Shown here piece by piece: positions 55,476 to 64,000 of a DNA stretch of 64,000 nucleotides (its first letter is position 1; each line of letters opens with the position of its first letter). The DNA lies in the NCBI GenBank assembly GCA_011037195.1, contig JAAEAF010004290.1, positions 1 through 64,000 on the forward strand, given 5' to 3'. This DNA is from Triatoma infestans (Eukaryota > Arthropoda > Insecta > Hemiptera > Reduviidae). The position numbers were made by a program, and so were the translations under genes. Under the pieces are notes generated by a model that was given only the letters and a program-made list of their open reading frames with translations, did no database searches and was not told where the DNA came from.

Positions 55476-56277
55476 CCAGTGACGGCGGATCAAATGCTGA
55501 AATCGTTTAATGACATTGTTAAAGCATCGATTAATTTAGAGTAATAATAATTTGTAAATATCATGTTTGATGTAATATAAACAGTCCCCACTACTGCTGT
55601 GTACTACATCAAACAAGAGGACTTTGGACGTTTGAAGTTTAGCGGAGCTACAAGTCAGTCTTGTCCAAGCTGTACTAGATTACTTATCTATTTTTTTGTC
55701 TATCGGCAGCTCAGCTGGACAAATTCTAGTATCATTATTTGATTAGTTTCGATCTCTCTGCGGTCTTACCGCCCATCAGAGAAATTTCCGTCATCAGTAC
55801 GTTTACCAGGACGCCCATTCAGCGCCCAGCCGCTACCAAGCGCCACGTCGCTTTATACTCTTCCATCTCATTCTACAGGCAAATATAACTTCATTATATG
55901 CCGGCCGACAAGAGCCATAGGTACCAACATTAAAATATTTAATTGATTAGGTACTTCGAATTGGATGCGGAAAAAAGCTAATGACGTCATATATACCTTT
56001 GTACTGATGATAAAAAATTCATTTCTATCTTTCGTAAAGTCTATTATATGTATTGATTATTGAAATTTAATAAAATGAAATGTGATTCTGTGACTAATGG
56101 TTGGTTGGCCCTTATTTTCCAATACAGTCCATTCCCTTTTGACAGTAACCAGCTCGCAATTCCTAAGGCTTCACGGCGAATGTTTTGAACTATTTGCGGA
56201 AACCTTAACAGATAGTATGTAATAAACAAGATTCCCAGACCACACCTACAGAGATTCTTAGCATTTTAGCAGCCGAT

Positions 56278-57958
56278 ATGGAAGAAGAGGATGATGATAT
56301 CGAAGAAGTTTAGAGCTGAGGAAACCATGTTGGTTAACTAGGATGATCTTTATTAAGGTAAACCATTTTTTGTAATAAAATGTATTAAAAATATAACTAA
56401 AAATATATTCATATCGTATCAAAATTCCTAAGAATTCAAGTCTGTAGGGATTTTTGTGCTAAAAAAGGGATTTTTTTTCAGTGAATGCGAGGGAATTTTC
56501 ATTGTCACAACTTGGCAACACTGCACTTAATTTGTCATTTTAAGTAGATAGGGACATATCTACTTTGTCGTTAATTGCGAGACTTGTGTCATTTGGTTAA
56601 ATGAAATTATTTTCTGGTGCAGTTTAATGTTTCCCAATAAAAAAGTCACTTCAAAAGAAATCTATTTAATAATTTCCTTCGTGATTTTGCCATAAATAAA
56701 TTAATTTTTATAGATAGATATATCTACAGGTACAACATCCTTCCAAAAAAAATTTGTTATGAGTTCGTAAATTCTTGTATTTGATTTTAAAAATCTAATA
56801 TTTATGTTCAAATATTTCTTCTAATGCAAAGAAGAAAGCAAAGATGACAAAATAACTTATGCAATAGAAATGGCCAAAAAATATCTGCCCTGTAACTGGT
56901 TATTGCTTATGCCTAGAGTAATAAAATTTAGAAAATGAATATTTACAAAATTATCAGAGGGGATAAAGTAAAAACTGTTAATGGCGTTTACAACAATGAA
57001 AGATTTATAGTATACTGTGTAGGGTAGATTGGGATCAATAGTTTACTAGGGGGTGTTCTTGTTATTTTAATGTTGTAGTAGTAGAAGAATGTGAGTGTGT
57101 GAACTGTACAAGAAATTCTGGTGGAGTTTTAGGTGTGTGAACTGTTTGAAATACACAAGTGATTGGATCCCCCCTACTATTACAGTTAGCTACCTAGTTA
57201 TTGGATCTTTTTAGCTCCACCTCTGACCACGCCCATTTTCACACATTTCTCCCACTCACTAAAATCTTAACTCTTATTGTTGGTCTATCAGGAGCACAGT
57301 TATTGTATTTCGTAACATCATGTTTCTTGTTACAATTTTAAGAAACGAATGGCCCATAATATAATATATACATTACATTTTGTAAAAAATTACTGAGGCA
57401 TTTTGTAAAGTCAAGGTGAATCTATTTTAAATTAAATCTCTCTTAAACGGCTAGTTCATAAACTTACCTATAAATATGAATACTCACTAATTGATCAAAT
57501 AGCCTGAGCTCTTCAAGGATAATCACCAACATTGATTGATTATACGATAAGAAAGTAAAATGCCTTGAGTTCAGATATCCCCCTCTCCTAGAAGAGAGTA
57601 AGGAGCGTGGCAACTGAAGGAGAGTTGTAAAACGAAGTTACTCTCGTAAATACCACGTTTGAAGGAAGTTGTTTGTTCTTCAAACAGTGTTTTAATTAAA
57701 AATAAATATAAAAACCATTATGTGAATCCTTATTCATCAAAATATAAATCTTCATTTTCTAGCCATCTTTCTGCAAGCATTTCAATTTGGTTTTGTAGCA
57801 AAAAATCTTTCGCGATTGTGCAACATTGGGGCTAACGGCCGGATGAGACAAATCAGCTTACTTCTCAAAACTATGCAAACTTAACGCGAAATTTTTTTGG
57901 GGAGTTGATCATGTCACATAATACCTTTATTTCGTTAATTAAAAAGAAGTATATAAGC
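56278..57958. other. Unassigned DNA
   Basis: Immediately outside the right arm a short plus-strand stretch ends in an acidic EEEDDDIEEV then stop (56279-56311), of unknown origin. The rest, about 1.6 kb, is AT-rich. 57020-57230 contains gggatcaatag..tactaggggg with a loose inverted counterpart ttggatcccccctact (57164), possibly a small transposon. Confidence 0.4.
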
Positions 57959-58363
57959 CAGCGCCCGCTCTAGGGGCGGGCAACCCGGACATTTGTCCGG
58001 GGCGCCATTTTGGTTGTAAGTGTGAGAAAAATATTGATGTGGTAAATACTCCAATTAATAGAAAATTTCACATATCGATTTTTTCGTTCGCTAAAAATGT
58101 ACGTCTAAATTTACGTTCAGTTTTTAACTAAAAGCTAAAAATATTTACACTATTATTGAAAAATTAATGCAGAATGGGTAAAAAACGATGCTTGAAATTG
58201 TTTGAGTATGCATATACTTCTCTGAACAGAATAGCATTAGCCACGGGAGCAGAGCGCTGCTTCAGCTTGTGTTTGAACATGCATAGAGTTGCTTATATAT
58301 CTTCCTAAGGGGCGGCAATTTGTCTTTTTGTCCGGGACGACCTAACCGCTAGAGCGGGCGCTG
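57959..58363. mobile_element. hAT-like MITE, intact copy
   Basis: 405 bp with inverted ends CAGCGCCCGCTCTAG (57959) and CTAGAGCGGGCGCTG (ending 58363); inner parts also pair (gggcaacccggacatttgtc against tgtctttttgtccgggacga). Flanking 8-mers atataagc and atataact agree at the first six positions, consistent with a decayed hAT 8-bp target duplication. It is the same family as 7425-8416. No ORF. Confidence 0.82.
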
Positions 58364-59177
58364 ATATAACTCAGTTTTAAGATATATCTACACTTTGTCT
58401 AGCTGTGCAGTTAAAGTACAGGGTCAGCAGCTGTGGAACAACTCAAAATTGAAAACATCTTCAACGATCAGCCAAACGCAAAGCATGGCTACTGTCCCGA
58501 ACCAATCTTGGCTAACTTCTGGTTGGGTGCCGACTGTTTATGCTTGTTAGGATTTTGATGCCTGAGAGCGGTGAGAGACTCCGCTGAGAGGGGCGGTAGT
58601 GTTACGAGCAAAGGAGTGACATAGGCATATTCGGTATGGTTGGACGGTGACCGTATTGACAAAGAGGCTTCCTTGGTTTGGTAAATCCGTGGAAGCCTAT
58701 TTCCTGAAACGGAACCTCATCTCAAACCAAGACTATGGTGTGCTAACAGATATTAGGCGCGATGACCGACCACTCCATCATTATACACGTCCAAGATTGA
58801 TGCTCCGTACGGGATGCTGCCAACATTATTCGCGTGTATGCTGATAAAATCTCAAAGTGTAGAGCGTTTGTACCAGGAATGACTAGCCCTACAGAAGGAA
58901 GTTTCCAGAGTCAAGATTCCTTCTTAAATATCGGGTAAAGAATTTACCTATGCCTCAATTATTAAATGAGGAATTGAGAAAGTTAGGACTAAGGAAAACT
59001 CTTGCTTTCGGGCTGCAGAAAACAGTGGGATGGGGATTAAGTCCTGCAGGGCATATGGAACAGTTAGTTTTTGTCTTGATTCCCCCATCCCTATATATCA
59101 TAAAGTTCCACATTTGTATCCCTCGGGCCGTGAAGTGCCTATATGTAACAGCTTTGCTGCGGTGAGTCTCTTCGACT
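58364..59177. other. Unassigned, moderately GC-richer DNA
   Basis: Short open frames at 58647-58844 and 58950-59165 show no family resemblance. Base composition is less AT-rich than surroundings (58440-58900), so it may be an old coding relic that I cannot name. Confidence 0.35.
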
Positions 59178-59398
59178 TTTTTTTCAAACTTTAGGCGCGT
59201 CAATAGCCTTAGTCATCGGTGCCCATAGCTTTCTCAGTGCACTGTCGGCCTTCAGACAGTTTACTATCGTTACAGGGAACCCAATGAGCTATATAGGCTC
59301 CTAGGAAGAAAAAAACCTAAGAGGTAAGCACTGAACATGATCCTGGGGTCTCCGCGTGTAGGTCCAGCGCGCTACCACTGAGCTAATCCCATCCCTAT
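59178..59398 (-). repeat. tRNA-derived SINE
   Basis: Minus-strand copy with A-box complement gcgctaccactgagctaatc (59370-59389), degraded B box, body complement ataggctcctaggaagaaaa, and tail aaagtttgaaaaaaaa (complement at 59178-59194). Confidence 0.8.
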
Positions 59399-60640
59399 TA
59401 GTAATAATTCATTATTATTATTATCATTATCTATGCCAAAAATGTTTGATTGGTTGACTCGATTATGGTCTCTAGAAGTGAGACTGGGATATTCTCGGTA
59501 GCTTTTCGTTAATTGATAAGACATACTTATCAATAATCAAATTCATTGTGTTGTATCATTTGATTTTGGGTCCATCTTGGTGGGGAATTATAAGTGAACC
59601 TATAGTTTTCTTTTTCTAATCTCATTATTGTCGTCTCTCTCTGCCTGTGTGGGTTAGGGATTATGACCACCTGTTAAGTGTAATCTTTGAATTTCCTGGT
59701 TCCACTTTGTCCACCTTTGTTACAGTTTAACCCAAAATTCTGTTGATTATTCCAAAAAATAAAATAGAATACACATTGTCTACATTAGTACAAATTTATT
59801 AGTATCCGAAGTACCCATATTTAATCGTCATTATGTCTCGTTTTAGAAAGATTTGAAAATATTTATTATAGGGGACTTTTTATATCAAGTATATTGTGAT
59901 GTTTCACTTGAATGGAATGTTTATTATCAGATATTAATAAGCTCCTATAATTTACACTAATTTTACAGGAGGTCGCGTAGATCGTTTGGGTTCTTGGGGG
60001 TTGCTAAAGCCAGCCCATAATGTTAGTTAGTACAGGAGGTTTCAAAAAAAGAAAACGAAACAAAATCTGTCATACAATCTGTCTGGGTGTGCAATAACAA
60101 AATAAATTAGATTTAGAACATAAAACATTTTCTTAATCCAACTGAGACCTTGATAATTTTAGAACTTTCACTTCTTTTTATATTTATTTATTTATTTAGC
60201 AAGGGCATCGTGTTTAATTTTTTTCATGCCTAATTTAAGCCAAGGTTGTCTAGTTTTAATTACTATTTACTTTTTTTTAAAATTAATATTTTTACTTTTT
60301 CATTTGTATATTATAGTACGTATAAACCATAATTTTTAATCCAGTTGTAAACTTGAAATCCTTTCTGAATTCCAACCTCTTTGGATTTTCATATCATTAT
60401 TAACTTCTTTTTTTTACTTTATCTTACGCCTAGTAAGAGGAAGTATTGTAATCGTGCCAAATTTACGATATCCAGTTTTGAGGTCCCCAGAATCCAAAAA
60501 AAAAATGGTTTTTAGAAAATGATCTGGTTGTGTATGTGAAAAGAATAGCTCAAAAACGAAAAATAGAAAGTTCAAACTTGATATTCGGACATTAGGTCCC
60601 ACAGTCAAAATTCCTCAACCGGAAGTAGCCCTTTAATGAA
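59399..60640. other. AT-rich spacer
   Basis: No gene recognised. The last part (60590-60720) resembles, in reverse orientation, the unclassified dispersed repeat (gattttcttcaaacttgtta; attcctcaaccgg). Confidence 0.45.
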
Positions 60641-60707
60641 TGTTGTTTTTTTTTTTACTTTCTTGCGATTTTCTTTAAAAATTGCTCTGATGATTTTCTT
60701 CAAACTT

Positions 60708-62460
60708 GTTAGGGGAAGGTGGGGCCTGTTGTTATAGTGTAATTTTTAAAAAATCAGCCGAGAGAACCACATCCTAAGAGGTCAAAGTTGAGAGATAAGT
60801 GAGTGCAGTTTTCTTGTAACCAGTTTCCGCTAAGATGCTGTTGCATATGGGTGGCATTGTGTGACTTTCCTTGAAATATCATAGTGAAATTAGTATTGAA
60901 ACTCACATTGACAACACCCTCAGACTGATCTCGAGACTTTGTCTGTAGTGGACACTTTGCATTAGAGCAACTAAATTGATTTCCTCCATTTTACTAAAAC
61001 CCGCAACTGCTTTCTATCTTATACTACTGTCCTGCACTCGTCCCACTTAGTTCACTTGCGAAATATTTTCTCATGCCTTTCTAAATATGCGTGCCACTGA
61101 TATTTAGTACAAAATTCATCGATCAATATTAATCAATTTCCTCGAACATTAACTATTTAGTTTCCACCGATATATGAGTTTTGAATAGCTCTCACGTCCA
61201 TTATTTATACAAAAATTGCTTTTAGATTGGTACCTCAAAACAATTTGGTTTAAATGTTTAAATCCAAAAAAAAAAGAAAAGAAATCACTCCTTTATAATT
61301 TCACTCAATTCCATTTATAATCCGAAATCATTTAATATCCATTCTTATCATATCAAAACCCAATATATTTTACGCACGATGGCACTTTTGTTTCACTAAG
61401 AAGTACACCGTAGAAAATCTTTTATTTGTACAATTTGGCCCGTTACATAGGGGAGGATGGGGCTTGAGTGTTTTCCAGGCATGTTGTTACAGTATAATTT
61501 TTAAAAAATCGGCTGAGAGAAGCACATCCTAAGTGGTCAAAGTTAAGAGATATGTGAGTGCTGTTTTCTTGTAACCAGTTTCCGCTAAGATTCTGTTGCA
61601 TATGGCGTCATTGTGTGACTTTTTCCTCGAAATATCACAGTGAAAGCTACATTTTATTATTGAAACCGAAAGCTATGAACTGAAAATTACTAAAAGTAAG
61701 GCTTTCATACTTATGCTGTTAATTCATATATCCTTAACAATAATTTGAATCCAATATGGTTGCGCTAGTATTGTTTGACCCATGTGTTTACGGATTAATT
61801 AGTGAAATAGCGTCGTCAGTGGGGTTAATTGTTACACTTGGTTGGAGCATGTTGTAACAGTGTAATAACTTCCCCAATTGCATATCTTAAATCAAATCAC
61901 GGCAGATCTTTTAAAAGAAATGAAGCCCAAAAACAAGAAAAACGAAAAAGTTGGCAATTCTAACAGAAAGAAAATCTGTGGTCTCCAAAGCTGCGAAGAC
62001 AAGAATCAAAAAAAATAATTTGCCATCATCAAGTTTCGGCGAAGAAGATGAGGTCTGGCTGTGCCTGAAATGTCTAAAACCATGGCCGCAGTCAAAAGGT
62101 GGAGAAAATTTTGGGTTGAATGCATGCATTACAAAAGATTGGGCCCATTCAAAATGTGTTAAAAATGACCCTCTAGATATATTTGCCACAATTGTAACTC
62201 GGACTTAGAGACTTGGGTAGTGACAGTGAATAGAAAGAGAATGAATGTTCAAGCATTTAAGTTTGTAATAATCCATGTTTAGATCATAATCAAGCTGCTA
62301 TTATTATTATTAAAATAAAGATCTGATAATTTGTGTTTATTGAACATATTTCAGTTTTATTTCCTTAAAATAAACACCCAAACATGTATTTTATACATTG
62401 TAACAACTTACCCTCCGCATGTAACAACAAGCCCCAACGAAGGGCACATTGTTACAGTAT
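60708..62460. mobile_element. Pogo-like DNA transposon remnants (two left ends, one right end)
   Basis: Two direct copies of a left-end sequence, 60712-60890 and 61448-61645, share ggggaggatggggcttg-like starts, ttgttacagtataattttta, aaaaatcggctgagagaagc, acatcctaagtggtcaaag and cttgtaaccagtttccgct. A right end near 62395-62460 has the inverted motif (gtaacaacaagcccca; cattgttacag). Between them lies a coding remnant (61921-62208). The shared ggggcttg..gttaca termini define a transposon family. The duplicated left end suggests one copy landed in or next to another. Confidence 0.6.
61921..62208 (+). pseudogene. Transposase C-terminus with PHD-like Cys/His cluster
   Basis: Frame 61951-62208 follows a lysine-rich stretch (KPKNKKNEKVGNSNRKK in another frame) and contains EDEVWLCLKCLKPWPQSKGG then NACITKDWAHSKCV. 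W.C..C..(W)..S....W..C....WAH..C clusters are found at the C-terminus of many pogo/Tigger-type arthropod transposases. The catalytic DDE domain is missing. The frame ends shortly after, followed by AATAAA near 62311. Confidence 0.55.
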
Positions 62461-62714
62461 GCGCATTTTAATAGTATTTGCATTTTTTAAATGTTAGTTC
62501 ATTTTGAAAAATCTCAAAAAAATATATATAATTAATAGAAATAAATGAGGCAACAAATTAATCAATTTTGATTAATAGCGATTAAAATATTGATAAGGAG
62601 CTATTATTATAATGATAAAGAGCGATTAAAAAAAAGATAAAGAACGATTAAAACAATAGGTAATATACAATGAATTGAAATTTTGCGTTAGTATTTTTAC
62701 TTTTTTCTTTGTTT

Positions 62715-63249
62715 TTTAGTTCGTATTATTTCACAGCTGCAAATGTGCAACAAATAGCTTTGAATCCACCAGCTACAACGTTAACTGCTTCCTTCACGTT
62801 ATGTCAAAGTGACGCGATTGCGTAAACATGGCTATATTCAGAAGTCCATACGTATTTCACATGGAATACGAGTAGAAAATCATTTCAACGTCGTAAACGA
62901 GGAAAGCCAGATAACGGACAATCTGGCATATTCAAAGAAACTACGATAGGCCGTGCATCCCACTTAAGATGAATGTTTTTTTTTCTTCGCATGCTGTTGC
63001 TAAGTGGGCCCGGTCCAACGTCTTTTCAACAATTTGAGAATTGTCAACGGCGTTACACATGCCACTTTTCCCAGCGAAATGTCAAGCTCTGAATTGATAA
63101 TTGTGCGGTTTACATCTCTATACATGGATTCCTTCTCAGATGGACAATTATATGTTGCGTGTTCTAGAGTCGGCAAACCTGAGTATCTCTATATCTGCAG
63201 AGACAATGGAACAATAAAGAATATTGTATACCGCCGACTTGCATTGTGA
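62715..63249 (+). pseudogene. Helitron helicase fragment with internal deletion
   Basis: The plus strand gives, in successive frames, NPPATTLTASFTLCQSDAIA (62760-62820), a YTW-like HTYFTWNTSRKSFQRRKRG (62845-62900) and TIGRAS, then GPTSFQQ / NNLRIVNGVTHATF (63010-63070). These match the part of the Helitron protein between Rep and the helicase core. It then jumps to the helicase C-terminus DGQLYVACSRVGKPEYLYIC (63145-63205), where QLYVA.SR is the last Pif1-type motif. Most helicase motifs are deleted, and frameshifts occur near 62945 and 63020. No CTRR end was seen. Confidence 0.82.
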
Positions 63250-63339
63250 AATTAACATATTAGAAACGTGAGTTTCCTCTTATTTAATATAAAATAAATA
63301 AATAGTTACGTTTGGCCGTTGTTAGTAAAAAATATTTCG

Positions 63340-63560
63340 CTGGGGCCAAAAAATAAAAAAAACCTTTTTAGCCTCAAAAGTTAATTCGACGTTTCGGACA
63401 TCTTTGGTGCCTTTCCTCAGGAACTATTAAGAAAGGTTAGAAAGTTAAATTAATTAAAGAGAGATTTAATTCTCTATCCTTCCCTAATAGTTCCTGAGAA
63501 AGGCACCAAACGAAACGTCGAATTAACTTTTAAGAATAAAAAGTTTGTTTTTTTTCTTTG
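63340..63560. mobile_element. Third inverted hammerhead-like pair (PLE-like family 3)
   Basis: The reverse copy (63382-63425) reads, on the minus strand, TAGTTC, CTGAGGA, a loose GG..CC stem, GAAACGTC, GAATTA. The forward copy (63487-63533) has TAGTTC, CTGAGAA, GAAACGTC, GAATTA. TAGTTC and GAATTA pair over six positions (one G-T), a plausible helix I. The CTGA(N)GA..GAAACGTCG pattern is common in PLE terminal regions. The two copies flank about 60 bp of AT-rich DNA, and outer parts (ggccaaaaaa..; ..tttggcccc) also pair. Confidence 0.65.
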
Positions 63561-63686
63561 GCCCCAGCCTCAGAAAGCCTTTTTTGCTTATTTTTTTGTT
63601 TATATTATTTATTTAAAAACCCTTCATAATATTTCTAATGTTGACAATATTGAGGATTATTCTTTAAATAAAGTGTAAATAAATAA

Positions 63687-63802
63687 TCAGAGACATTTTC
63701 TGTGGTAGCCTGTTTCATTTTGTGGTCATCGACCGGTTTCGGGCGTTCGCCCATCTTCAGGATGCGTTTTTCAGACAGTGTGACAACACTGTAAATACAC
63801 AT
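63687..63802 (-). mobile_element. Single-arm hammerhead unit J (PLE-like)
   Basis: 116 bp bounded by the exact 12-bp repeat gtaaataaataa at 63675-63686 and 63803-63814. It holds one arm only. On the minus strand the core (63727-63764) is intact: CATC, CTGAAGA, GGGC..GCCC, GAAA, ACCGGTC, GATG. The inverted partner and gctctgcgg tail are absent. The cleanest ribozyme-like core in the window. Confidence 0.8.
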
Positions 63803-64000
63803 GTAAATAAATAACTCTATTTTTCTAGAAAATACATTTCATACAATTCAAAAAGGTTAACATTCAAGTATTCTTTCACCTAGTTAATAAGAATGCTATT
63901 TTTAGCAACAAAGCTATTGTGGGTATCACTAAACTTTAACAAATAACCTAGAATAGTAATGACGAACCATGTAGATACGTGTCAAAAATTCACAAATTCT

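Larger units (their letters stand above)
49911..56277. repeat. Large inverted duplication (~2.6-kb arms, ~1.1-kb spacer)
   Basis: The left arm 49911-52535 and right arm 53649-56277 are inverted copies. Matches run from tcggctgctaaaatgctaag (49911) against its complement ending 56277, through a hAT transposase C-terminus and a ribozyme-type unit, to a LINE ORF1 segment ending cgaaactagagggctta (complement at 52520-52536; forward at 53648). Divergence is visible but low, with small indels. Spacer 52537-53608 holds the rest of the LINE ORF1. At 53609-53648 the right arm starts with about 40 bp (atgtatgactcaacttttgt..) that belongs about 500 bp further along, a junction-type rearrangement. Confidence 0.88.

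Noticed and set aside
55755..55850. Additional hammerhead-like motif in the outer arms (ctgatgacgg..cgaaactaatc on the complement)
   Set aside because: Helix I and helix III cannot be formed convincingly, and the GAAA half does not lead into a GTC with pairing.
57020..57230. Small transposon with gggatc..aggggg ends
   Set aside because: The inverted match is short and imperfect and no second copy was seen.
1..64000. CRISPR array, bacterial operon, integron or prophage
   Set aside because: No regular direct repeats with unique spacers, no operon-like gene packing, and the element types are all eukaryotic.

Overview
This window looks like nuclear DNA from an AT-rich arthropod genome, most likely an insect. 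The basis is its repeat content: Jockey-, CR1- and RTE-like LINEs, an errantivirus-type Ty3/gypsy element with an env remnant, Penelope-like elements (PLEs), hAT/Tc1/pogo-like DNA transposons, Helitrons and tRNA-derived SINEs. The assignment is an inference; no species-diagnostic gene is present. I found no convincing host protein-coding gene, rRNA or functional tRNA. Almost every readable ORF is a decayed, usually 5'-truncated mobile-element fragment.

Layout. 1-319 is a Helitron helicase remnant joined to a canonical Helitron 3' end. 0.98-2.4 kb is microsatellite and pyrimidine-rich DNA. 3.4-11.5 kb holds LINE fragments (3456-4454, 7610-8180, 9186-9775, 10450-11490), a PLE GIY-YIG endonuclease remnant (5240-5460), a hAT-type MITE split by a Jockey insertion, and a Tc1 transposase relic. 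12.4-13.9 kb is a long palindrome carrying a nested insertion. 16.4-18.5 kb holds three short PLE-like units, two of them inside a gypsy integrase fragment. 19.4-23.3 kb has two RTE-like LINEs, one inside a DNA transposon with ~110-bp inverted ends. 23.5-25.2 kb is a candidate DNA transposon with a subterminal motif array. 29.6-32.4 kb is a gypsy integrase/env remnant with LTR pieces. 35-41 kb has duplicated blocks and SINEs. 45-47 kb carries a second PLE-like family. 49.9-56.3 kb is a ~6.4-kb inverted duplication with ~2.6-kb arms. 60.7-63.8 kb has pogo-like, Helitron and two ribozyme-bearing elements.

The most interesting thread is a family of at least ten short units (about 116-520 bp), most flanked by 11-14 bp target-site duplications. 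Nine are built as two inverted copies of a hammerhead-ribozyme-like core (CTGANGA, helix II, GAAA, short helix III, GTC); one is a single arm. A diverged second family keeps the core and helix II pairing but with different stem bases (GGAT/ATCC instead of GGGC/GCCC), a compensatory pattern. These units encode no protein and look like non-autonomous PLE relatives, perhaps an inverted-arm counterpart of retrozymes.

All structures were read by eye. Boundaries are approximate unless a target-site duplication is cited.
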